11,204 bases of DNA from Spirochaetales bacterium (GTDB taxonomy: Bacteria > Spirochaetota > Spirochaetia > DSM-27196 > SLAA01). The stretch covers positions 1-11,204 of the forward strand of contig SLBH01000204.1 in NCBI GenBank assembly GCA_007126415.1, in the 5' to 3' direction. Below, one piece after another: positions 1 through 7,169 of the stretch. The first letter of the stretch is position 1. Every line of letters begins with the position of its first letter. The notes under the pieces are model-generated. The model had not been told where the DNA came from, searched no databases, and saw nothing but the letters and a program-made list of their open reading frames with translations. A program made the position numbers and the translations under genes.

Positions 1-1133
1 ACGCCGGCGGCGTGCTCGGCGGCCGCCGGATATCGGATCTCTTTGGAGAGCCGGATCGCGAGCGGCTCGCTGAGCTCGGATCACGGCTCGTCGTGTCGGA
101 GCAAGTTCGCGCAGAGTTGCTCGTCGGGGCGCGCGATTGGATTTCGATGGAGCTTGAATCCGACCGAACTATTGGAGAGCGAATCCCCCCGCGCTTCTGG
201 GTAGACCTGTACCGCGCGCTCGACGCCCTGTACGAACCGATTCTCGAGCAGGTTGTGCGCTTCCTGAGCAGACCCGACATTCGGTCCGAGATGTCGGTTC
301 GCGGCAAGCTGTTGCTGCAAGATGTCCTCGACAAGCTCAACTTGATGCAACGTCTCTTGATCTCGGCCGGACAATACGATCGTTCGTTGACCGAGAACAT
401 GCCGGCGATCATCGATGATCTGCTGGCGACGCTCGAGGAGGCGGCCCGCGATCGGGGAAATCGCGACAAGGTCGTTGCGGCGGTGGTGCAGACTGCCGAA
501 CAGTTTTCGGAGCACACCCCGGAGGGTGCGCTCGGTCTGCTCGGAATCGCTCCGGATTTTGCCCAAGAGCGGGTGCTCGGCTTCATGGAGTCGCTGCTTG
601 CGCGGGAGGATCTGCGGGAGAAGATCCGCGGCTTTATCAAGCGCCGCCTCGACGGTGCTCGTATTCCGGAGCTCGGCGATGCCGAGAGCTCGGAGCTGTA
701 CCAGCGCTTGCGGGCTGTGGTTGCCAACGGTCTGGCTGCGTGGCTGGGCCACCGAGACACCGCCGAACGCGTAGCAAAGCAGACGCTTCAGACGCTTCGG
801 ATTCTGGTCAAGGGACGCGAGGGCGAGTCGCACGATGCTCGCAACGGAGCTCTGCATTGGGGGCGCGAGTTGGCCGCAGATAAGGATGCGCTGGATTCGT
901 TTCTCAGTACTCGTGTGATCGGGTTGCTCGACACGCGCTTCAATGAGTTAATCGAGGCGGTGGATTTTGAGCGGCTGGTGATCGAGAAGATCGATAGCCT
1001 CGAGGTGGAGCGTGTCGAGCGGCTGCTGCTGACGGTCATCGCCAAACACCTAAAATGGATCAACCTGTTTGGTGCGATGCTGGGTGCCCTAATAGGTCTG
1101 ACTCAAGTTATTCTGAATCTATTAGCACAATAG
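1..1133 (+). CDS. DUF445-type membrane protein, 3' portion (5' end outside window)
   Basis: The reading frame is already open at the left edge (in frame from base 3), so the GTG at 12 is probably not the true start and the N-terminus is missing. The visible ~375 residues are largely charged helices rich in Arg, Glu and Leu. The C-terminus ends in a hydrophobic Gly-rich segment (WINLFGAMLGALIGLTQVIL) preceded by an ELxKVExxIxxxxKxxLKxI-like amphipathic stretch. That tail is characteristic of the DUF445 family (YheB/YjiN-like): membrane-anchored proteins with an N-terminal membrane segment, a long helical middle and a C-terminal membrane segment, of unknown function. The gene stops 110 bases before murG, which appears to have its own promoter, so it may or may not share a transcript with the operon. 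Family assignment rests mainly on the C-terminal tail and the all-helical layout. Confidence 0.6.
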   Translation, partial: AGGVLGGRRISDLFGEPDRERLAELGSRLVVSEQVRAELLVGARDWISMELESDRTIGERIPPRFWVDLYRALDALYEPILEQVVRFLSRPDIRSEMSVRGKLLLQDVLDKLNLMQRLLISAGQYDRSLTENMPAIIDDLLATLEEAARDRGNRDKVVAAVVQTAEQFSEHTPEGALGLLGIAPDFAQERVLGFMESLLAREDLREKIRGFIKRRLDGARIPELGDAESSELYQRLRAVVANGLAAWLGHRDTAERVAKQTLQTLRILVKGREGESHDARNGALHWGRELAADKDALDSFLSTRVIGLLDTRFNELIEAVDFERLVIEKIDSLEVERVERLLLTVIAKHLKWINLFGAMLGALIGLTQVILNLLAQ

Positions 1134-1157
1134 CTGCCGGAGCCCGCGGTGCGACCG

Positions 1158-1178
1158 GGAGGCACGCTGGAGGCACGC
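1158..1178. repeat. Short direct repeat upstream of murG
   Basis: The 10-mer GGAGGCACGC occurs twice, at 1158-1167 and 1169-1178, one helical turn apart, in the gap between the DUF445-like gene and murG. It lies just upstream of the possible murG promoter, so it could be a small activator or repressor site. It could equally be chance in GC-rich DNA. Confidence 0.3.
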
Positions 1179-1185
1179 GGTAAGA

Positions 1186-1215
1186 TTGAAACCGGCGAGC
1201 CGGCCATGATAGATT
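1186..1215 (+). promoter_or_regulatory. Possible sigma-70 promoter for the murG operon
   Basis: TTGAAA (1186-1191, 5 of 6 to consensus) is followed after 18 bases by TAGATT (1210-1215, 4 of 6). Transcription would start near 1222 and leave a leader of about 22 bases carrying the murG Shine-Dalgarno sequence. The match is modest and no competing promoter stands out in this gap. Confidence 0.35.
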
Positions 1216-1243
1216 CGAACGCACGCCGACACGAAGGAGCGTA

Positions 1244-2374
1244 ATGCGATACCTGGTTGTTTTTACCGGCGGCGGGACCGGCGGGCACGTCTTTCCGGGG
1301 TTTGCGGTTGCAGAAGAGCTCGGCACCCGCTACGGCGTCGAGATCGTCTGGATCGGCTCACGGCGCGGTATTGAGCGTCGCCTCGTCGAGGAGCGCGGGC
1401 TGCGGTATTCGTGGGTGTTCGTCGGGAAGCTGCGTCGCTATTTCTCGCTGCAGAACCTTGCCGACGCCGCTCGCCTACCGGCCGGCGTTCTCATGGCGAT
1501 ATTTCGCTTGTGGCGGATGAAACCCGCTGTGGTGTTCTCTAAAGGTGGTTTCGTGGCGGTACCGGTTGTGATCGCGGCCGCCGTTCTTCGAATACCGGTT
1601 GTCGCGCACGAGTCCGACTATGACCCAGGGCTCGCCACGCGGATCTCGGCTCGTTTTGCCGTAAAGGTACTGGTACCGTACCAGGAAAGCGTCGAGTTCT
1701 TTGACGGGGCGATCCGGGACCGGGTGGTGGTCACCGGTAACCCGGTGCGAGCCGCGGTTGCCGCGGGCGACGCACAGCGAGGTCGACGGTTGCTCGGAAT
1801 GAGCGGCGCGCGGCCGATCGTGCTATTTCTCGGCGGAAGTCTCGGCTCGGCGCAGATCAATGAGTTGCTCGAGTGCGTTCTCGATCGGCTGCTCGAAAGC
1901 TGTGACGTCGTTCATCAAACCGGAGCGCATCAAACCGGGGCGCATCAAGCGCACGCGCTTCACGATGGGCGGAGCGTTGCGGCCGGGCGGAAAGGCGCGT
2001 ACTACCATACGCCCTTCTTTGCTGAAGAGTTCCCGGACGTGCTGGCAGCTGCCGATCTGGTAGTTTCGCGGGCCGGGGCGGGAACCGTATGGGAGAACTT
2101 CACCGCCGGCAAGGCGGCGGTCTTGGTTCCGTTGGGTGCGGCCGGGTCGCGGGGCGATCAGCTGCGCAACGCGGAGCTGTGTCGCGCGCGTGGGGCTGCC
2201 AAGGTGCTTGAGCCGAATGAGGCCACCCCGGAGCGGCTTCTGAGCACCTTGCTGGCGCTCATACATAATCACGCCGAGCGTGAGCAGCTTGCACGGCGGG
2301 CACGCGCTATGGCTGTGCCGGAAGCCGCCGCTCGAATCGCGGAGATCGTAGATCGGCAAGTCGGCGAGAGTTGA
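1244..2374 (+). CDS. murG: MurG: UDP-GlcNAc:undecaprenyl-PP-MurNAc-pentapeptide GlcNAc transferase
   Basis: This GT28 glycosyltransferase of the inner face of the cytoplasmic membrane adds GlcNAc to lipid I to make lipid II, the peptidoglycan precursor. The 376 residues are a normal length. Visible motifs are the N-terminal Gly-rich loop GGGTGGH (residues 9-15), SKGGFVAVP (99-107), HESD plus PGLATRI (122-134), GNPVR (165-169), the second Gly-rich loop GGSLGS (197-202), SRAGAGT (275-281) with E284, and SRGDQ (302-306). The HESD and SRGDQ forms match the Firmicutes/spirochaete branch rather than the E. coli branch, which has HEQN. The start is well supported by AAGGAG at 1234-1239, four bases before the ATG. 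An oddity is a tandem repeat of the HQTG motif at residues 224-238, described separately. It is the first gene of a tight operon with cvpA, holB-like and a two-component pair. Confidence 0.93.
   Translation: MRYLVVFTGGGTGGHVFPGFAVAEELGTRYGVEIVWIGSRRGIERRLVEERGLRYSWVFVGKLRRYFSLQNLADAARLPAGVLMAIFRLWRMKPAVVFSKGGFVAVPVVIAAAVLRIPVVAHESDYDPGLATRISARFAVKVLVPYQESVEFFDGAIRDRVVVTGNPVRAAVAAGDAQRGRRLLGMSGARPIVLFLGGSLGSAQINELLECVLDRLLESCDVVHQTGAHQTGAHQAHALHDGRSVAAGRKGAYYHTPFFAEEFPDVLAAADLVVSRAGAGTVWENFTAGKAAVLVPLGAAGSRGDQLRNAELCRARGAAKVLEPNEATPERLLSTLLALIHNHAEREQLARRARAMAVPEAAARIAEIVDRQVGES
1913..1957 (+). repeat. Three 15-bp in-frame repeats inside murG (HQTGA motif)
   Basis: Three consecutive 15-base units (1913-1927, 1928-1942, 1943-1957) encode HQTGA, HQTGA and HQAHA at MurG residues 224-238. 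The first two differ at one base and the third is degenerate. The unit is a multiple of three, so the frame is kept. The repeated peptide is the family's conserved HQ(S/T)G motif, which normally occurs once after a beta strand of the C-terminal domain. Confidence 0.9.
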
Positions 2375-2377
2375 GTT

Positions 2378-2866
2378 ATGGACGTCACCGGAATCGATAT
2401 AGTGTTCATTGTAATCCTGCTCTTCACCACGATTCGGGCCGGTATCCGAGGGTTCGTCAAGGAACTGATGTCGATGGCCGCGGTGATTCTGGGAATAACG
2501 GCGGCGGTTGTGTTCTCCGGGATTGTTGCGGCTGCGCTTGTTGATTACGTCGAGAGCGATGCCTGGAGTCAAGTGATCGCGTTCCTGGGGCTATTCCTGG
2601 TGGTCTACGTTGTAGTGAAGATCTTTGAGACCGCTTTGAATCGTCTCGTTGAGCGGATTCATCTCGACAGCCTTGATCACGCCCTCGGGTTCTTCCTTGG
2701 GGTTGTAGAAGGCTTGGTAGTAGTTTTTGTGCTACTCCTGCTGTTGCAGTTGCAACCCTTCGTTTCCCCTGATCGCATGATAGCAGAAAGCGTGTTTGCG
2801 CATTTCTTGCTACCGCTGCTGCCGTTCGCGGCTGAGTTGCTGCAAGAGCGAGGCTCCGATGTTTGA
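2378..2866 (+). CDS. cvpA: CvpA family inner-membrane protein
   Basis: This 162-residue protein has four predicted membrane segments, at about residues 5-19, 31-55, 64-84 and 103-126, and a short hydrophilic C-terminus. The opening MDVTGIDIVFIVILL with the following RGFxKEL turn is typical of CvpA: an N-terminal helix, then R/K-G-hydrophobic-x-x-E before helix two. CvpA is known from colicin V production and purF-linked loci in E. coli and is linked to envelope homeostasis; its biochemical role is not settled. The gene begins three bases after the murG stop and its last eight bases overlap the next gene, so it is probably translationally coupled to both. Its position beside murG suggests an envelope role, but that is inference. 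Confidence 0.85.
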   Translation: MDVTGIDIVFIVILLFTTIRAGIRGFVKELMSMAAVILGITAAVVFSGIVAAALVDYVESDAWSQVIAFLGLFLVVYVVVKIFETALNRLVERIHLDSLDHALGFFLGVVEGLVVVFVLLLLLQLQPFVSPDRMIAESVFAHFLLPLLPFAAELLQERGSDV

Positions 2867-4100
2867 GAATATCTTGTCGCAGGAAGCGGTTGTTGAGCGG
2901 CTGCGAGGCGAGGTCGCCGAGGGAAGCCTTCCGCGTGTCCTGCTGTTTGAAGGGAGCCGCTACTCCGGCAAGCTTTCAACAGCATTGGAACTCGGGCGCG
3001 TTCTCAGTTGTGAGGCTGAGGCGAACTGGAACTGTCGCTGTTCCTCCTGCAATCGGCATCGCGAGCTTGTGCACACCGACACACTTATGCTCGGCGATCG
3101 TTATTTTTTGCAGGAGATCCGGGTGGCCGCCGACACAATACTCTCGACGCGCAGCGCGCCGGGGATATATCTGTTCTTGCGCGCCGTCCGAAAACTTCTT
3201 CGGCGTTTCGACCCGGTGCTGTGGGAAGGAGATGAGAACCGCTTGAGTAAGGTCGCCTCGTCGGTTGAGGTGGTTGAAGAGAGTCTCGTGCAGTTCTCTC
3301 CCGAAAGCGATCTACCGGATCACGACGAATGCCGCAAACAGATCGATCTGATCGTTCACCATGCCGCGAAGCTTGTAGGGGTACTGCCGCGTGAAGGCGT
3401 GCCGGTGCAGATGGTTCGCAATCTCTCGAGTTGGGCGCACATTGCGCCACAAGGCCGTGCTAAGATCGCGGTGCTCGAGCGGGTCGATCGCCTTCAAGAG
3501 GGAGCGCGGAACGCGCTGCTGAAGACGCTCGAGGAGCCTCCCGAAAACGTTCGTTTCGTCCTAATCACCGACAACCGCGGCGCGGTGGCCGAGACCGTCC
3601 TCTCGCGGGCCCGCGCTTACCGTTTCGCCGAACGCACCGAGCGGCAGGCCGCCGAGGTGGTTCGGCGGATTTTTCGGGTGGAGGATCCGGCGTATCGTTC
3701 GCTGCGTGAGTTCTTTGTGCGGACAAGCTTCCCCGGCACGCACTCGCCGACAACCCTCGCGCGCAGTTTTCTCGAGCACGTTGTGGAGCCCAAGGGCGCG
3801 GAGACGTACGAGAAACTCAAGAGCATCGAGCAGGAACTGAAGGCTGCCGGTGGTGAGGTGTGGTTGCACGAGTTTTTGCGCGAGCTGCTATCGGCGTTCC
3901 AGGCTATTCTTCGTACCGAAAGCGAGCAGCATCGCTCCGGCGCGCGTGGGGAGCCCGCGCTAGAAGAGTTGCCGATTAGCCTCGAGCAACTCGAGCGCTG
4001 GAACGCGTTGGTTCGCCGCAGTTTGCTGCAGAGCGACCGTTTCCGTTTGAGCGTTTCCTCGATTCTCGATAATCTATACTTTAGTATGAGGTCGGGATAG
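2859..4100 (+). CDS. holB: DNA polymerase III delta'-like clamp-loader subunit
   Basis: This 413-residue protein belongs to the gamma/tau/delta' clamp-loader ATPase family, which loads the sliding clamp for replication. Seen: N-terminal FENILSQEAVVERL, as in tau/delta' openings; a degenerate P-loop GSRYSGKLS (residues 32-40, Leu where Thr/Ser normally follows Lys); a Cys cluster C51, C59, C61, C64 like the family's zinc module but with C-x-C-x2-C spacing; ARNALLKTLEEPP (216-228), a family hallmark; and a sensor/arginine-finger region AETVLSRA (244-251) with SRA where SRC is usual. Between the Cys cluster and the RNLSSW segment lies roughly 100 extra residues (about 80-180) not expected in E. 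coli-like delta'. I chose the ATG at 2859 because the family homology starts there. The frame stays open upstream to 2796 only within cvpA. The gene overlaps cvpA by eight bases and abuts the kinase gene. The C-terminal third is diverged, and a DnaX-type assignment is less likely because of the poor P-loop. Confidence 0.82.
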   Translation: MFENILSQEAVVERLRGEVAEGSLPRVLLFEGSRYSGKLSTALELGRVLSCEAEANWNCRCSSCNRHRELVHTDTLMLGDRYFLQEIRVAADTILSTRSAPGIYLFLRAVRKLLRRFDPVLWEGDENRLSKVASSVEVVEESLVQFSPESDLPDHDECRKQIDLIVHHAAKLVGVLPREGVPVQMVRNLSSWAHIAPQGRAKIAVLERVDRLQEGARNALLKTLEEPPENVRFVLITDNRGAVAETVLSRARAYRFAERTERQAAEVVRRIFRVEDPAYRSLREFFVRTSFPGTHSPTTLARSFLEHVVEPKGAETYEKLKSIEQELKAAGGEVWLHEFLRELLSAFQAILRTESEQHRSGARGEPALEELPISLEQLERWNALVRRSLLQSDRFRLSVSSILDNLYFSMRSG

Positions 4101-5276
4101 ATGCGAAAGTTTATTGCACGCGCGCTCAAGAAGCTTCCCAAACTCGATAGGGCACAGATTCACGCCCTGATCTACGATCTGGCGTCCGAGAACGAGCAGC
4201 TTGAGGTAGTGCTGAACTCAATGGGCGACGGCGTTGTGGTTGCCGACGTTGAGAACTATGTAGTGTTTGCGAACAAAGCCGCCGAGCGCGTGGTTCCGGT
4301 GGCGGCCGGCGATTGGTCGGATCGGCTCATCTGGGAGTACTTGCAGGACGAGGATATCGCGACATTCGTGCGCGAGACGCTTGTGAACCAGGAATCGATT
4401 GTCGATCGCGAGTTCACACTTGACAGTGGAAGTCTAACCCGCATCCTGTCGTGTAGCATTATGCCGCTGGTTCGCAACGGGCAGATTCAGGGCAGCATAC
4501 TACGTATCGAGGATATTTCTGAGAAGCGGGGGCGGGAGGCACGCCTTCGGCGTGCCGAGAGCCTGGCGTCGCTTACGACGCTTGCGGCCGGCGTTGCGCA
4601 CGAGATAAAGAATCCCCTCGGCTCGATCGGTATTCATATCCAGCTCATCCAGAAGGCGCTCAACGGCTCCGACGAGCTCGACCGCGACGCGATCGAGAGC
4701 AACCTCAAGGTTATAAACGAGGAGATAGATCGACTCAACAAGATTGTGGTGGATTTCCTCTTCGCGGTGCGTCCTATGGATATGACCCTCGAGGAGCGCG
4801 ATCTCAACTCGGTCGTTTTCGACCTGCTCGAGTTCGTAGAGCCTGAGCTCGAGGAGGGCGGCATTAGACTCGAGCGAGACTTGGAGTCGGACCTTCCTAT
4901 GCTTAAGCTCGACGAGAAACACTTCAAGCAGGCGCTTCTCAATATCGTCAAGAACGCGATCGCGGCGATGCCCGACGGCGGAACGCTCCGCGTTTCCACT
5001 AGATTCAGCGGCGATTTCGTGGTGTTGCGCATCAGCGACAACGGAATCGGTATACCTGAGGACGTGCTCGGTAAGATATTTGAGCCTTACTTCACAACGA
5101 AAGACTTCGGCTCGGGTATCGGTTTGACGCTGGTATACAAAGTCATTAAGGAGCACATGGGAGAGATCTCGGTGAACTCGGATGAAGGCAAAGGCACGAC
5201 CTTTACGATAACTTTGCCGATTCCTCAAAAGGAACAGCACTTGTTGAGTTGGAAAGGGGAGGACGATGAAGTTTAA
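4101..5276 (+). CDS. Cytoplasmic PAS-domain sensor histidine kinase (NtrB/AtoS/Hk2-like)
   Basis: This 391-residue soluble histidine kinase has no membrane segment or signal peptide, so it should sense a cytoplasmic cue. Domains in order: a short basic/helical N-terminus (1-30); a PAS domain (about 31-140; MGDGVVVADVENYVVFANKAA is a classic PAS start); a HisKA dimerisation domain with phospho-acceptor His167 in AAGVAHEIKNPLG; and a HATPase domain with N-box NIVKNAIAAM (N285), G1 SDNGIGIP (D313), F-box FEPYFTTK (327-334) and G2 GSGIGLTL (337-344). The H-box resembles the NtrB group. The ATG directly follows the upstream TAG with no gap, with GAGG at 4088-4091. It overlaps the regulator gene by 11 bases, the usual mark of a cognate pair. 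By analogy with Borrelia Hk2 and treponemal AtoS it would phosphorylate the adjacent NtrC-type protein. The signal is unknown. Confidence 0.9.
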   Translation: MRKFIARALKKLPKLDRAQIHALIYDLASENEQLEVVLNSMGDGVVVADVENYVVFANKAAERVVPVAAGDWSDRLIWEYLQDEDIATFVRETLVNQESIVDREFTLDSGSLTRILSCSIMPLVRNGQIQGSILRIEDISEKRGREARLRRAESLASLTTLAAGVAHEIKNPLGSIGIHIQLIQKALNGSDELDRDAIESNLKVINEEIDRLNKIVVDFLFAVRPMDMTLEERDLNSVVFDLLEFVEPELEEGGIRLERDLESDLPMLKLDEKHFKQALLNIVKNAIAAMPDGGTLRVSTRFSGDFVVLRISDNGIGIPEDVLGKIFEPYFTTKDFGSGIGLTLVYKVIKEHMGEISVNSDEGKGTTFTITLPIPQKEQHLLSWKGEDDEV

Positions 5277-6621
5277 TGTGCTCGTCGTCGACGACGAGAA
5301 GAACATTCGTGAGGGCTTGCAGAAGGCGCTTGAACTCGACGGACACAATGTGTACCTCGCCGCCGACGGTCTCGAGGGTTGGCAGACGATAGAGAACGAA
5401 GAGATCGATCTGGTGATCACCGATCTTCGTATGCCGGAGATGTCCGGTGAGGAGCTGCTGCGGCGCGTCGTTGAGTCCTACCCCACGGTGCAGGTCATCA
5501 TTCTGACCGGGCACGGCACGATCGAAACGGCCGTGCAGGCGATGCGCGACGGTGCGTTTGACTTTCTCACCAAGCCGGTTAATCTCGATCGCCTGTCGCT
5601 CTTGGTTAAGCGAGCGCTCTCGGCTCGTGAACTCGTGCTGCAACACCGCGCTCTGCAGGAAGAGCTTGAGAAGCAGAAGCAGTTTGCGAACGTAATTGCG
5701 AAGAGCCCCCGAATGACCGCGATCTTTGACGTGGTGCATCAAGTTGCGCCGACCAAGGCATCGGTATTGATAACCGGTGAGAGCGGCGTCGGTAAGGAGC
5801 TCATCGCCGACGCGATTCATCGTCTCTCGGATCGCAAAGACAAGCCGTTCGTCAAAGTACACTGCGCGGCGCTTTCGGAGTCTCTCCTCGAAAGCGAGCT
5901 CTTTGGTCACGAGAAAGGAGCGTTTACCGGTGCGGTCGGTCGTAAGCGAGGACGGTTTGAACTCGCTCATCTCGGCACGATTCTTCTCGATGAGATCGGC
6001 GAGATCAATCCGAACGTACAGGTGAAGATACTACGCGTGCTGCAGGAGAAGCGCTTCGAGCGCGTCGGTGGTGAGGAGACGCTGCAGGTCGACACGCGCA
6101 TCATCTCTGCCACCAATGCCGATCTGCGCAAGGAGATTGAAGCCGGTAGGTTTCGAGAGGATCTGTTTTATCGCTTGAATGTTGTGAACATCGAGGTGCC
6201 GCCGTTACGCGAGCGCAAGGAAGACATACCGCTTCTGGTGTCGGCCTTTATCAAGGAGTTCGCGCGCGAGAACAACAAGAATGTCGAGGGGATAGACCCG
6301 AAAGCTCGGTCGGTGCTCTACAACTACTCCTGGCCGGGCAATATTCGTGAGCTGAGAAACTGTATAGAGAGCGCGACCGTAATGTGCAAGGGCAACATTA
6401 TACACGTTGACGACCTGCCACCCTCGGTCGTGGGAGACTCGGACAACGACTACATCAAGATCAGTTTAGGCTCCAAGCTTTCGGATGCCGAGGAAGAGAT
6501 TATTCGAAGCACGCTTAATGCAAATAAAGGTAACAAGAGCAAAACGGCCGAGATACTCGGTATCGGGCGCAAGACGCTGCACCGGAAAATCGTCGAGTAC
6601 GGCATTGAGATCGATTCGTGA
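5266..6621 (+). CDS. NtrC/AtoC/Rrp2-type sigma-54 activator (receiver, AAA+, Fis HTH)
   Basis: This is a 451-residue sigma-54 enhancer-binding response regulator. The receiver domain (1-120) has the acidic pair D9-D10, phospho-acceptor D53 (ITDLRMPEMSG), T81 and K103. The AAA+ domain (about 145-385) has Walker A GESGVGKE (171-178), the sigma-54-contacting loop GAFTGA intact at 218-223, Walker B LLDEIGE (240-246), and FREDLFYRL (296-304) with the arginine-finger region. The C-terminal Fis-type helix-turn-helix (about 405-447) is NKSKTAEILGIGRKTLHRKI. All catalytic residues look intact, so it should be a functional ATPase that remodels RpoN holoenzyme. The start at 5266 is set by GGGGAGG at 5256-5262 and overlaps the kinase gene by 11 bases. 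It is the last gene of the operon. A sigma-54-type promoter stands before the sigma factor gene at 10351, a candidate target. Confidence 0.94.
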   Translation: MKFNVLVVDDEKNIREGLQKALELDGHNVYLAADGLEGWQTIENEEIDLVITDLRMPEMSGEELLRRVVESYPTVQVIILTGHGTIETAVQAMRDGAFDFLTKPVNLDRLSLLVKRALSARELVLQHRALQEELEKQKQFANVIAKSPRMTAIFDVVHQVAPTKASVLITGESGVGKELIADAIHRLSDRKDKPFVKVHCAALSESLLESELFGHEKGAFTGAVGRKRGRFELAHLGTILLDEIGEINPNVQVKILRVLQEKRFERVGGEETLQVDTRIISATNADLRKEIEAGRFREDLFYRLNVVNIEVPPLRERKEDIPLLVSAFIKEFARENNKNVEGIDPKARSVLYNYSWPGNIRELRNCIESATVMCKGNIIHVDDLPPSVVGDSDNDYIKISLGSKLSDAEEEIIRSTLNANKGNKSKTAEILGIGRKTLHRKIVEYGIEIDS

Positions 6622-6651
6622 TTGAGTTTGCCTTGTAGACCGGTGACGGGC

Positions 6652-7101
6652 TCAGGTTTGGTCGGTGGAGCGATAGAACGTGACGATTTGATGATACGAG
6701 TAGTTGATGCGTTTAATTATCTCGTTTGCCGTTCGCTGTTTGCCCGGAGAGGTCGCGAACCGATCCGGGTGATAACGCCGTATGAGCTGCTTATAGGCGA
6801 GTTGAACCTGCTCGAGCGAGGCTCCGAACTCGAGTTCCAGATTTCTGAAATGCTCGTGAAGCTCTTTCGGGATGCGGTTTGGCCGTGACGCGCCTGTGCG
6901 CCGCGTTCCGCCGCGGCCCTCGCCACGCGCCGTTTGTCGGCGGTAGGGACCGTGAGTCTCGCGCCCGGCTCCAAAACTCATGTACTCGTCCAACTCGGCC
7001 CACGCGTCGGCGAAGTCGGGATCGGAGCTGCCGCCGGCCGGAGTTTCGTTTTGGTCTACTATGTCTCGGATAAAATCTTCTAGTTTGTCGAACACGCCCA
7101 C
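6652..7101 (-). CDS. Small protein with C-terminal J domain (DnaJ-like co-chaperone)
   Basis: Three parts are visible: an N-terminal amphipathic segment (GVFDKLEDFIRDIVD), an Arg/Gly-rich low-complexity linker, and a C-terminal J domain of about 65 residues with the HPD motif (residues 111-113 from this start) in YHPDR and helix IV ANEIIKRINYSY. J domains stimulate Hsp70 (DnaK) ATPase and hand over substrates. There is no Gly/Phe region or zinc domain, so this is a class III type with an unknown client. The start is debatable. I prefer the GTG at 7101 (149 residues) because the protein then begins MGVFDKL, as small J proteins often do, and a promoter places transcription start near 7104. An ATG at 7179 would give 175 residues but would overlap the helicase gene, has no Shine-Dalgarno sequence and adds a poorly protein-like N-terminus. 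The gene converges with the operon, 30 bases away. Confidence 0.8.
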   Translation of the reverse strand: MGVFDKLEDFIRDIVDQNETPAGGSSDPDFADAWAELDEYMSFGAGRETHGPYRRQTARGEGRGGTRRTGASRPNRIPKELHEHFRNLELEFGASLEQVQLAYKQLIRRYHPDRFATSPGKQRTANEIIKRINYSYHQIVTFYRSTDQT

Positions 7102-7103
7102 AA

Positions 7104-7139
7104 CAACGGTATAGTAGCCTAAAGCGGCGCGGTTGTCAC
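7104..7139 (-). promoter_or_regulatory. Promoter of the J-domain gene (sigma-70 type)
   Basis: Read on the minus strand, GTGACA (7139-7134; 5 of 6 to TTGACA), a 17-base spacer, then TACTAT (7116-7111; 4 of 6). The predicted start is near 7104, only three bases before the GTG at 7101, so the message would be leaderless. The -35 element lies on top of the helicase gene's -35 on the other strand. Confidence 0.5.
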
Positions 7140-7168
7140 GCACGATGACGTGCCGTATTATGGCGCGC
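7133..7168 (+). promoter_or_regulatory. Promoter of the JAMM-DinG helicase gene (sigma-70 type)
   Basis: TTGTCA (7133-7138; 5 of 6) and TATTAT (7156-7161; 5 of 6) are separated by exactly 17 bases. Transcription should start near 7168, two bases before the ATG at 7170. No Shine-Dalgarno sequence precedes that ATG, which agrees with a leaderless message. The spacer contains a small dyad CACG-ATGA-CGTG (7141-7152) that could bind a regulator. Confidence 0.6.
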
Positions 7169-7169
7169 A

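Noticed and set aside
81..857. 258-codon minus-strand frame opposite the DUF445-like gene
   Set aside because: Low-complexity shadow. The plus-strand frame has the coherent helical protein with the DUF445 tail.
1161..1185. Sigma-54 promoter before murG
   Set aside because: GGCACG occurs twice but no TTGC follows at the required ten-base distance from the GG.
1823..2572. 249-codon minus-strand frame opposite murG and cvpA
   Set aside because: It is a shadow of murG/cvpA codons with no recognisable domain.
2796..2858. Upstream in-frame start for the delta' gene
   Set aside because: The extra 21 residues (Cys/Arg-rich) come from cvpA coding sequence read in another frame. Family homology begins at the ATG at 2859.
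4500..5420. 306-codon minus-strand frame opposite the kinase and regulator genes
   Set aside because: It lies opposite two clearly recognised coding regions, has no ribosome site and no family-like motifs; it arises from the codon bias of the real genes.
6622..6651. Terminator between the regulator gene and the convergent J-domain gene
   Set aside because: The 30-base gap has no stable stem with a T-run on either strand.
7141..7152. LexA/SOS box in the helicase promoter
   Set aside because: CACG-ATGA-CGTG is a dyad but matches no LexA box that I know, so SOS control was not assigned.
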